A stretch of 20,282 nt of DNA, from positions 1 to 20,282 of the forward strand of contig URGV01000035.1 of the NCBI GenBank assembly GCA_900547455.1, in the 5' to 3' direction. The notes beneath the pieces were generated by a model. That model worked only from the letters and a program-made list of their open reading frames with translations. It made no database searches and was not told the origin of the DNA. Both the position numbers and the translations under genes were made by a program. The stretch comes from an uncultured Oscillospiraceae bacterium. GTDB lineage: Bacteria; Bacillota; Clostridia; Oscillospirales; Ruminococcaceae. Of this stretch, positions 6,904 through 13,364 are shown piece after piece. Within the stretch, counting starts at the first letter, position 1, and the number at the start of each line of letters is the position of its first letter.

Positions 6904-6934
6904 AAAAGGCGTCCTTGCGGACGCCTTTTTCTTT
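6904..6934 (+). terminator. Rho-independent terminator after agcS
   Basis: AAAAGGCGTCC-TTGC-GGACGCCTTTTT, followed by CTTT. The stem is perfect, and it lies 38 bases after the stop codon. Confidence 0.92.
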
Positions 6935-7051
6935 GCCTAAAAAAGAAAAAGGCAAAGGGGAATTCCGCAAAAAGAAGATTGTGTGTAAGATGTAAATTTT
7001 ATGCCATGTCACAAAATTTGTGAACGCAGTCAGAAAAGCAATCCTTGGGGG

Positions 7052-7080
7052 TTGCAAAAAATCCCCCTCTCCCGTATAAT
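7052..7080 (+). promoter_or_regulatory. Promoter of the yitT-family gene
   Basis: TTGCAA (7052-7057), a 17-base spacer and a perfect TATAAT (7075-7080). The -35 sits in the loop of a GGGGG/CCCCC inverted repeat (7047-7051 and 7063-7067), a possible operator. The leader carries a GGCAGG/CCTGCC hairpin (7093-7114) near its 5' end. Confidence 0.75.
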
Positions 7081-7157
7081 TTGTGCAGCCATGGCAGGGA
7101 ACAATCGACCTGCCAACCTAAAATGAAAAAACGGATGCAGGAGAGAGGGATATTTTT

Positions 7158-8018
7158 ATGCAGGAAAAAACCAAACAATGGCTCAACGACTTTTTCATTT
7201 TAAATGCGGGAACCTTACTGACTGCGGTGGGCAGCTACTTTTTCAAATTCCCCAACAACTTTTCGACCGGCGGCGTCACCGGCATTTCGGTTGTGATGAC
7301 CCACTACTTTCCGGGCCTGAGCAACGGAACCATCGTTTCGGTCATCAACATCGCCCTGCTGATTGTGGGCTTGCTGCTGTTGGGCAAGGGCTTTGGGTTC
7401 AAGACCTTTTACGTGACCGTTGCCTTCTCGGCGATGCTCAAAATTCTGGAGGTAATCTGGCCGATGACCCAGCCGCTGACCGACCAGCCGTTTATGGAGC
7501 TGCTGCTGGGCGTCTTTTTGCCGGCGTGGGGTTCGGCGCTGCTGTTTAACATCGGCTCCTCCACCGGCGGAACCGACATCATCGCGATGATTGTCAAAAA
7601 ATATTTCAAATGCCACATCGGCAGGGCGCTGCTGATCGTCGACTTTTTCATCACCCTGCTGACCTTTGTTGCCTTCGGGCCGGAGACAGGTTTGTTCTCG
7701 ATGGTTGGTCTGTTCATCCGTTCCTTTTCGGTGGACCTGTTCCTGGAGAACATGAACACCTACAAATATTTCACCATCATCACCGACAAGCCGCAGGAAA
7801 TTTACAGCTATATCACCGACGTGCTGCACCGCGGTGCGACCGTTTACCAGGCGGAGGGCCTTTACAAGCACACCGAAAAGACGGTCATCATGACGGCGCA
7901 GGGCAAAAAGCAGGCGCTGCACCTGCAGGATGTGATCCGCCAGAAGGACCCGCACGCCTTTGTACTGGTTACCAACACCAGCGAAATTATCGGCAAAGGC
8001 TTCCGCGGCGGCAACTAG
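7158..8018 (+). CDS. YitT family membrane protein (DUF161 + DUF2179)
   Basis: A 286-residue protein of the YitT family. The N-terminal ~200 residues hold five or six membrane helices with the repeated DUF161 features: FPNNFSTGGVTGISVV near residues 31-46 and the matching second half GSSTGGTDIIAMIV near 131-144. The C-terminal ~80 residues (YKYFTIITDKPQEIYSYI, then GATVYQAEGLY) are the cytoplasmic DUF2179 domain. The molecular function of the family is not settled; transport of a small molecule is usually assumed. The length is typical. ATG at 7158 is preceded by GGAGAGAGG. It is monocistronic. A structured repeat copy starts directly after its stop codon. Confidence 0.93.
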   Translation: MQEKTKQWLNDFFILNAGTLLTAVGSYFFKFPNNFSTGGVTGISVVMTHYFPGLSNGTIVSVINIALLIVGLLLLGKGFGFKTFYVTVAFSAMLKILEVIWPMTQPLTDQPFMELLLGVFLPAWGSALLFNIGSSTGGTDIIAMIVKKYFKCHIGRALLIVDFFITLLTFVAFGPETGLFSMVGLFIRSFSVDLFLENMNTYKYFTIITDKPQEIYSYITDVLHRGATVYQAEGLYKHTEKTVIMTAQGKKQALHLQDVIRQKDPHAFVLVTNTSEIIGKGFRGGN

Positions 8019-8268
8019 CGGCGGGCTGAGCCCGCCCTCGATTCGCGAACGTACCTTCTGTGAATCGAGGGTTAACGCTCTCGCGTAGATCGCTTGCCTC
8101 CGGCTGCGCTCGCACCCCATTCACGTATTGGCTGGGTGGGAGCCCAGTTTTTTACCTCGCGGCACCGAGCTTGTAGGGTGTAAAAATAAAGTTTTGGTCA
8201 AGCTTTTTCAAAAGCTTGTGGTTTCCAAAGGCAAAGACTTTGGTCGAGCGCCGCAGCGCTCGAAATAC
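8019..8268 (+). repeat. Structured intergenic repeat, copy 3 (with internal insertion)
   Basis: It begins 1-2 bases after the yitT-family stop with GGCGGGC-TGA-GCCCGCC (8020-8036). An extra segment follows that is absent from other copies and contains a 10-base-arm hairpin, CCCTCGATTC/GAATCGAGGG (8035-8071). Then come CCATTCACGTATTGG, CCTCGCGGCACCGAG, and a 3' part of about 75 bases that differs from copy 2 at only three positions. Its last hairpin is CGAGCGC-CGCA-GCGCTCG (8245-8262), where a T-A pair of copy 2 is replaced by G-C. It has the same orientation as the preceding gene. Confidence 0.85.
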
Positions 8269-8298
8269 TTTTATCGTTCAAGCGCCTTTTGAAGGGAA

Positions 8299-8521
8299 AA
8301 TCAGCAAGGCAATTTTGCCTTGCTGATTGGGGAACTTTTTGTAAGAGAAAAAGTTCCCGGCAGACTGGCCGTAGTGTACAAGCCCGCCCAACCGTTCTCA
8401 GGAAGATTGGGCGGTGATAGAATCCGCAAAATAAAATTTACGGCCCCTCTTTCCATCCTCCTTGAACCCAAAAGAACGAGCTCTACTTTCAAAATTTGCT
8501 ATTTTTCGCGTTCAAAAATAG
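8299..8521. repeat. Cluster of four strong inverted repeats
   Basis: Between the repeat copy and the xpt promoter lie four hairpins in a row: AATCAGCAAGGCAA with a 2-base gap (8299-8328); GGGAACTTTTT/AAAAAGTTCCC (8330-8358); CCGCCCAA/TTGGGCGG (8384-8414); CTATTTTT/AAAAATAG (8499-8521). No gene is supported here. A 63-codon minus-strand frame exists only because it reads through the hairpins. This may be a second class of repeat or a decayed element. Confidence 0.6.
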
Positions 8522-8537
8522 AATCGAACCAACCAAC

Positions 8538-8570
8538 AAAAGCGGCTCACCAACAGCGGGCCGCTTTTTT
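8538..8570 (+). terminator. Rho-independent terminator upstream of xpt
   Basis: AAAAGCGGC pairs with GCCGCTTTT across a 13-base loop and is followed by T residues. It closes any transcript coming through the hairpin cluster, 15 bases before the xpt -35 box. Confidence 0.8.
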
Positions 8571-8584
8571 GTTGCAAATGGGCG

Positions 8585-8613
8585 TTGACGTAGGGAGAAT
8601 AGATTGATACAAT
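8585..8613 (+). promoter_or_regulatory. xpt promoter
   Basis: TTGACG (8585-8590), a 17-base spacer and TACAAT (8608-8613). The leader is only about 40 bases, too short for a purine riboswitch. Confidence 0.78.
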
Positions 8614-8660
8614 AATAGCAAAGCAAAATATTTGGGGATTGCGAGAGGAAGGCGAAAGAA

Positions 8661-9242
8661 ATGGAAGAACTGAAACAGCGAATTTTGAAGGATGGAAAGG
8701 TGAAAGAGGGCAACGTGCTGAAGGTGGACAGCTTTTTGAATCACCAGATGGACATCCGCCTGCTGGACGAAATCGGAAAAGAGTTCCGCCGCCGGTTTGC
8801 AGGGGAGAAGATCAACAAGATTTTGACCATCGAGGCATCCGGCATCGGCATCGCGGTGGCGGCAGCGCCGCACTTTGACTATGCGCCGGTGGTCTTTGCA
8901 AAAAAGAGCAAGTCCAAAAACCTGGACGGAGAGCTGTACACCGCGCAGGTGACCTCCTTCACCCGCGGCACCACCTTTGATGTACAGGTATCGAAGAAGT
9001 ACCTGCAGCCGGGCGACCGGGTGCTGATTATCGATGACTTTTTGGCCAAGGGCCAGGCGCTGCTGGGCCTGCTGGACATTGTGGCGCAGTCCGGAGCGGA
9101 AGCGGTGGGCTGTGGCATCGTGATTGAAAAGGGCTTCCAGGAGGGCGGCAAGATGCTGCGGGAGCGCGGCGTCCGTCTGGAGTCGCTGGCGATCATCGAC
9201 AGATTTGAAGATGGCCGTCCCATCTTCCGCCAGGCTGAGTAG
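8661..9242 (+). CDS. xpt: Xanthine phosphoribosyltransferase
   Basis: A 193-residue cytoplasmic enzyme that converts xanthine and PRPP to XMP in purine salvage. The N-terminal [11 protein letters not shown] (residues 21-31) and the PRPP-binding loop [13 protein letters not shown] (121-133) match Bacillus Xpt closely, as does [11 protein letters not shown] further on. The length equals the family norm (about 190-195). ATG at 8661 is preceded by GAGGAAGG. In Bacillus xpt is controlled by a guanine riboswitch; none fits in this short leader. It sits upstream of pdp, giving a purine/pyrimidine salvage neighbourhood, although a 310-base gap separates the two. A repeat copy starts at its stop codon. 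Confidence 0.96.
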   Translation: MEELKQRILKDGKVKEGNVLKVDSFLNHQMDIRLLDEIGKEFRRRFAGEKINKILTIEASGIGIAVAAAPHFDYAPVVFAKKSKSKNLDGELYTAQVTSFTRGTTFDVQVSKKYLQPGDRVLIIDDFLAKGQALLGLLDIVAQSGAEAVGCGIVIEKGFQEGGKMLRERGVRLESLAIIDRFEDGRPIFRQAE

Positions 9243-9375
9243 GCTGAACCCGGAACCGATTCACATATGGGTTAGGCGGAAAGTCAACTTTCTGCCTCGC
9301 GGCACCGAGTTTGTAGGGGAAAGAATAATGTTTTCGTCCACTTTTTTCAAAAGGTGACGGGTGTCCAGTGGGCGG
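9243..9375 (+). repeat. Structured intergenic repeat, copy 4 (diverged)
   Basis: The most diverged copy, starting directly after the xpt stop with GGCTGAACCCGG, then GATTCACATATGGG, a copy-specific hairpin GGCGGAAAGT/ACTTTCTGCC, the CCTCGCGGCACCGAG core and TTTGTAGGGG. The later hairpin has changed sequence but keeps pairing: CACTTTTT with AAAAGGTG (9339-9356), where other copies have CAAGCTTTT/AAAAGCTTG. Downstream hairpins are lost or unrecognisable. Confidence 0.72.
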
Positions 9376-9453
9376 CGTCTGCTGCTCGACCTAAAGCTGA
9401 ACTGTGTTCAATTTCCCGGGCGGTGTCCTGAGAAACTTTCGATTTGATAAAGC

Positions 9454-9487
9454 CAGGCCAACCTTCCACCGGTGGAAGGTTGGCCTG
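9454..9487. promoter_or_regulatory. Perfect 34-base palindrome without loop, upstream of pdp
   Basis: Arm CAGGCCAACCTTCCACC is followed directly by its exact reverse complement. No T run follows on either side, so it is not an ordinary terminator. It ends 65 bases before the pdp start. A TAGAAT at 9491-9496 could be a -10, with the palindrome covering the -35 position, so it may be an operator for pdp. Confidence 0.55.
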
Positions 9488-9552
9488 CAATAGAATTAGA
9501 AAAAATTTTGCCAATCTGCTGCCGGAAGGGCCGACAAAAAAGGAGGAAGCCT

Positions 9553-10857
9553 ATGCGGATGTATGATCTGATCGAAAAGAAAAAGCAGGGCCGGTCGCTG
9601 ACCGGGCAGGAGCTGGACTGGATGATTGCGGGCTTCACTGAAGGGGCGATTCCCGATTACCAGATGGCGGCCTTTTTGATGGCGGTCTGCTTTCAGGGAA
9701 TGAACAAGCAGGAAACCACCGCGATGACCCTGGCGATGGCGCGCTCCGGCGAGATCGCCGACCTGTCCGCCATCCCAGGAATCAAGGTGGACAAGCACTC
9801 CACCGGCGGCGTGGGGGACAAGACCACCCTGATCGCTGCACCGATGGCCGCCGCCTGCGGCATCCCCATCGCCAAGATGTCCGGCCGGGGGCTGGGTTTC
9901 ACCGGCGGGACGGTGGATAAGTTGGAATCGATTCCCGGCTACCGCACCGCCCTGCCGGAGGAGGAATTCTTTGGCATCGTCAACGAGGTCGGCATCTCGC
10001 TGATCGGCCAGAGTGGGGAGCTGGCGGTGGCGGACAAGAAGATTTACGCTCTGCGGGACGTCACCGCCACGGTGGACAGCCTGCCGCTGATCGCCTCCAG
10101 CATCATGAGTAAGAAGATTGCCGCCGGTGCAGATGCGATTCTGCTGGACGTTAAGACCGGCTCCGGCGCCTTTATGAAGACCGAGCAGGACGCGCTGGCC
10201 TTGGCGCAGACGATGGTCGACATCGGCTCCGGCGCGGGCAAACGGACGGCGGCGCTCATCACCGACATGAACCAGCCGCTGGGCCGCACCGCCGGCAACG
10301 CCATCGAGGTGGCGGAGGCGGTGGAGACGCTGCATGGGAACGGCCCGGCGGATTTGACCGAACTGTGCATCCATCTGGCGGGCAACATGCTCTGGCTGGC
10401 GGAGAAGGGGGAGCTCCCCGACTGCCTTGCAATGGCGAAGGCAACCCTCGCCGACGGCAGCGCCTTCCAAAAGCTGCGCGCGATGGTGCAGCGCCAGGGC
10501 GGGGACGTCTCCTATCTGGACCACCCCGAAAAACTGCCCTGTGCCCCAGCCTATGCGGTGCAGGCGGAGCAGGACGGCTTTGTTGCCGCCATGCAGACCG
10601 AGGAGATCGGCGCGGTGGCGGGCATGCTGGGCGCGGGCCGCGAAAGGAAGGAGGACAAGGTGGACCCGGCGGCGGGCATCCGCTTTGTCAAAAAGATCGG
10701 GGAGCCAGTCCAGCGGGGAGAGACGCTTGCTTTCCTCTACACCAACCGCCCCGACCAGGTGGCGCAGGCGAGCGAGCGCTATCGGGATGCGGTGCGCATC
10801 TCCTCCGCGCCGCCGGCAGAGCGCAGGCTGATTTTGGCGCGGGTCTGCAAGGAATGA
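9553..10857 (+). CDS. pdp: Pyrimidine-nucleoside phosphorylase
   Basis: A 434-residue cytoplasmic enzyme that splits uridine, thymidine or deoxyuridine with phosphate to the base and (deoxy)ribose-1-phosphate. The phosphate-binding KHSTGGVGDK is at residues 81-90, and the thymidine/pyrimidine phosphorylase signature SGRGLGFTGGTVDKLE is at 110-125. ASSIMSKKIAAGAD and LLDVKTGSGAFMK follow in the alpha/beta domain. The length matches Bacillus Pdp rather than the slightly longer E. coli DeoA, but specificity cannot be fixed from sequence. The start is ATG at 9553, preceded by AAGGAGG; a longer open frame runs back into the palindrome and is not needed. The stop is a tandem TGA-TAA followed by a terminator. 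Confidence 0.95.
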   Translation: MRMYDLIEKKKQGRSLTGQELDWMIAGFTEGAIPDYQMAAFLMAVCFQGMNKQETTAMTLAMARSGEIADLSAIPGIKVDKHSTGGVGDKTTLIAAPMAAACGIPIAKMSGRGLGFTGGTVDKLESIPGYRTALPEEEFFGIVNEVGISLIGQSGELAVADKKIYALRDVTATVDSLPLIASSIMSKKIAAGADAILLDVKTGSGAFMKTEQDALALAQTMVDIGSGAGKRTAALITDMNQPLGRTAGNAIEVAEAVETLHGNGPADLTELCIHLAGNMLWLAEKGELPDCLAMAKATLADGSAFQKLRAMVQRQGGDVSYLDHPEKLPCAPAYAVQAEQDGFVAAMQTEEIGAVAGMLGAGRERKEDKVDPAAGIRFVKKIGEPVQRGETLAFLYTNRPDQVAQASERYRDAVRISSAPPAERRLILARVCKE

Positions 10858-10860
10858 TAA

Positions 10861-10889
10861 AAAAGGAGAGGCTTCTGCCTCTCCTTTTT
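10861..10889. terminator. Bidirectional terminator between pdp and the ligase-like gene
   Basis: AAAAGGAGAGGC-TTCT-GCCTCTCCTTTTT lies 3 bases after the pdp stop. The A/T tails on both sides let it also end the convergent minus-strand gene. Confidence 0.9.
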
Positions 10890-10918
10890 GTATACACGTT
10901 TCTTTTGTCAGGTCCGCT

Positions 10919-11623
10919 TTAAGCTTTGCGGATGATGCCGATTGGGGTCTGCTCCAGCGACTGGCCCAGCGGGTTGTCCTTGAGGATTTTGACCAGCAGG
11001 TCGCGGTCCATCGATGGATCGGAGGTGCCCAGAATCTGGCCTTCCAGGTCGTTGATGTCGGTGATGGCTACCTTGATGCCACCCAGCCGCTGGGACATCT
11101 TTTTGGCGGTCTCGTCCGGTTCGGCTGGGCCGAGAACGACGTACTCGTTGTACGGCGGCAGGGTGTAGTCGCACGGGCCGTCGATCGAGCGGGCCTTGTA
11201 ACCGGCAATCTTATAGAACCAGCCGCGCTTGTGGAACAGCTTGCCCACCGCGGAAACGGCGGCGGCGAACAGAATCTTCGGCGTGCCGCACTCCTGCAGG
11301 GCCATCTCCATCGTTTCCGGAATGCCCAGGCCGATGCCGTACGGGGTTTTCAGCACAAACTTGCACAGAAAGCGCGCCAGCGGCCGCGGGTGGATGTCCT
11401 TCATCGGGATGGCGCGGCGCTGGGTGCAGGCCACCGCCTTCTCGGTCATAAAGACGATGTCGTCCGGGCGGGCATGGGGCTTGGCGTATTTTTCAATGAC
11501 GTCGCAGACGTCGTCCTGGTCGGTGATGACGTGGGTGCGGATGGCCAGGCGCTGATACTTGACGCCGTCCACCTCGATGATCTCGTTTTTACCTTCGTTG
11601 ACAATGTAGTTTTCTTCGCTCAT
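10919..11623 (-). CDS. F420-0:gamma-glutamyl ligase-like protein
   Basis: A 234-residue protein resembling the CofE/F420-0:gamma-glutamyl ligase domain: RLAIRTHVIT (25-34), DDIVFMTEKAVACTQRRAIP (54-73, as CofE DIVVIAQKVVSK), the glycine-rich GIGLGIPETM (96-105) and VAITDINDLEGQILG (185-199). CofE adds glutamates to coenzyme F420 in archaea and actinobacteria. Homologues annotated this way occur in Clostridia not known to make F420, so the real substrate is probably different. There is no membrane segment. The start is taken as ATG at 11623, 11 bases after AAAGGA; a GTG three codons earlier sits too close to that site. It stands alone between terminator and promoter. Confidence 0.82.
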   Translation of the reverse strand: MSEENYIVNEGKNEIIEVDGVKYQRLAIRTHVITDQDDVCDVIEKYAKPHARPDDIVFMTEKAVACTQRRAIPMKDIHPRPLARFLCKFVLKTPYGIGLGIPETMEMALQECGTPKILFAAAVSAVGKLFHKRGWFYKIAGYKARSIDGPCDYTLPPYNEYVVLGPAEPDETAKKMSQRLGGIKVAITDINDLEGQILGTSDPSMDRDLLVKILKDNPLGQSLEQTPIGIIRKA

Positions 11624-11695
11624 ATTTTTCACAGTCCTTTCGACAGGTGATCCTTTCGGACGAGGAGACGCCGAAGGCTCCCCTCAGATATTCCT

Positions 11696-11724
11696 ATTTT
11701 ACCCCAAAAATCCCATAAACTCAA
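11696..11724 (-). promoter_or_regulatory. Promoter of the ligase-like gene
   Basis: On the minus strand, TTGAGT (11719-11724), a 17-base spacer and TAAAAT (11696-11701). The leader of about 65 bases contains a CCTTTCGG/CCGAAGG hairpin (about 11652-11677). Confidence 0.6.
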
Positions 11725-11828
11725 TATCGCTGCCTGATTTTGTTGCCGGTTTGTCAAAAAAGACAGAGCCTGCCGGAGAGGAGCCGATTAACTTTTTAAA
11801 AATTTTGTTCGACAGATGAAAAACCATC

Positions 11829-11857
11829 TTTTATTCCGCGCCGTTGTGGTATATAAT
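11829..11857 (+). promoter_or_regulatory. Possible promoter of the acyltransferase operon
   Basis: A perfect TATAAT at 11852-11857, 17 bases after a poor -35 (TTTATT, 11829-11834). The -10 is convincing and the -35 is weak, so an activator may be needed or the true -35 may be missed. Confidence 0.45.
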
Positions 11858-11927
11858 GAAGGATGCAGAGCAAGGAAGCCTGGGGAAAAGGGAAGGATGC
11901 CCCAGGAGGGAAATAGGGGAGGAAAAC

Positions 11928-13346
11928 ATGGTCTTTTCAAATCTGTTCTTTATTTATCTGTTTTTGCCGCTCAACCTCATTTTGTATTTTGTGGTCAAAA
12001 ACAGGACCTGGCAGAACATCGTGCTGCTCGGATTCTCGCTTTTTTTCTATGCCTGGGGGGAACCGGTGTGGGTGTTCATGCTGATGCTCACCGCCTTTTT
12101 GGACTACACCTGGGCCAAATGCATTGAATATTTCCGGCAGAGCGGCCAGACCCGGCGGGTGAAGCTTGCGCTGGCGGCTTCGCTCATCTTCGATTTGGGG
12201 ATGCTGGGCGTCTTTAAGTACAGCGGATTTTTAATCGAAAACATCAATCTCCTCACCGGACTAAATCTCCCGGTGCCGCAGATTGCCCTGCCGATCGGCA
12301 TCTCGTTTTACACCTTTCAGACCATCAGCTATGTGCTGGACGTCTACCGCGGCCAGGTCCCGGCGCAGAAAACCTACTACAAATACCTGATGTACCTCTC
12401 CAGCTACCATCAGCTGGTAGCCGGCCCCATTGTGCGCTACAGCGACGTGGCCGCCGAGATCGAAAACCGCACCGTCTCGGTGCAGGATTTCAGCGAGGGC
12501 ATCACCAAATTCTGTGTGGGCCTGACCAAAAAGGTGGTGGTCGCCAACACCGCAGGCCAGCTGGTGGCCCAGTATATGGACGGGCAGCTTGCCAGTCTGT
12601 CGGTAGCGGGGGCGTGGTTTGGCGCGCTGCTCTACGCCATCCAGCTCTACTACGACTTTTCCGCCTACTCGGATATGGCCATCGGCCTGGGAAGGATGTT
12701 CGGTTTCCACTACCACATCAACTTCAACTACCCCTATATTGCAAAGTCGGTCACCGAGTTCTGGCGGCGATGGCATATCTCGCTCAGCTCCTTTTTTCGG
12801 GACTATGTTTACATCCCGCTGGGCGGCAACCGCAAACACCAGATTTTCAATATCTGTATAGTCTGGTTCCTGACCGGCCTGTGGCACGGCGCCAGCTGGA
12901 ACTTTATCCTGTGGGGCGTCTTTTACGGGGTGCTTTTAATTGTGGAGAAGCTGGGGCTGCTCAAGGTGCTGGAAAAAATCCCGTCCTTCTTCTCCCACCT
13001 CTACCTGTTGTTCATCACCCTCGTCGGCTGGACCATCTTTTACACCACCGATCTGGGACGGCTGGGCGGCTATTTAAGTGTGATGTTTGGCCTGTCCGGC
13101 AACCCGCTCACCGACACCCAGCTTTCCATCACCTTTTTGAACCGCATCTTCTGGCTGGCGGCGGCGATTCTGTTCTGCATGCCGGTCACCCAGTGGGTGA
13201 AGGGCCGCCTGCAGCGGCTGCAGGGCGAGGGAGCGCAGGCACTGGTCTGTGTCGGCACCGCGCTGATGAATCTCACACTGCTGTTTGTCTGCACCTCAAT
13301 GCTGGTGGGCGACAGCTACAACCCGTTTTTGTACTTTCGATTTTAA
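11928..13346 (+). CDS. MBOAT family O-acyltransferase (AlgI/DltB-like)
   Basis: A 472-residue polytopic membrane acyltransferase. It opens with VFSNLFFIYLFLPLNLILYF, the usual AlgI/PatA N-terminus, and carries PIGISFYTFQTISYVLDVYRG, TEFWRRWHISLSSFFRDYVYIPLGG with H283, and GLWHGASWNFILWG with the catalytic-type H320. Such proteins move an acyl group, commonly acetyl, across the membrane to a secreted glycan or cell-wall polymer together with an AlgJ/AlgX-like partner, which is the next gene. The start is ATG at 11928, preceded by GGGGAGG; the frame is open further upstream without a good site. The next gene begins 18 bases downstream, marking an operon. Confidence 0.95.
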   Translation: MVFSNLFFIYLFLPLNLILYFVVKNRTWQNIVLLGFSLFFYAWGEPVWVFMLMLTAFLDYTWAKCIEYFRQSGQTRRVKLALAASLIFDLGMLGVFKYSGFLIENINLLTGLNLPVPQIALPIGISFYTFQTISYVLDVYRGQVPAQKTYYKYLMYLSSYHQLVAGPIVRYSDVAAEIENRTVSVQDFSEGITKFCVGLTKKVVVANTAGQLVAQYMDGQLASLSVAGAWFGALLYAIQLYYDFSAYSDMAIGLGRMFGFHYHINFNYPYIAKSVTEFWRRWHISLSSFFRDYVYIPLGGNRKHQIFNICIVWFLTGLWHGASWNFILWGVFYGVLLIVEKLGLLKVLEKIPSFFSHLYLLFITLVGWTIFYTTDLGRLGGYLSVMFGLSGNPLTDTQLSITFLNRIFWLAAAILFCMPVTQWVKGRLQRLQGEGAQALVCVGTALMNLTLLFVCTSMLVGDSYNPFLYFRF

Positions 13347-13364
13347 GGATGGAGGTTTTGGGAG

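Noticed and set aside
8301..8492. 63-codon minus-strand frame in the hairpin cluster
   Set aside because: Its best internal ATG touches the GGAGG with no spacing, and the sequence simply reads through inverted repeats.
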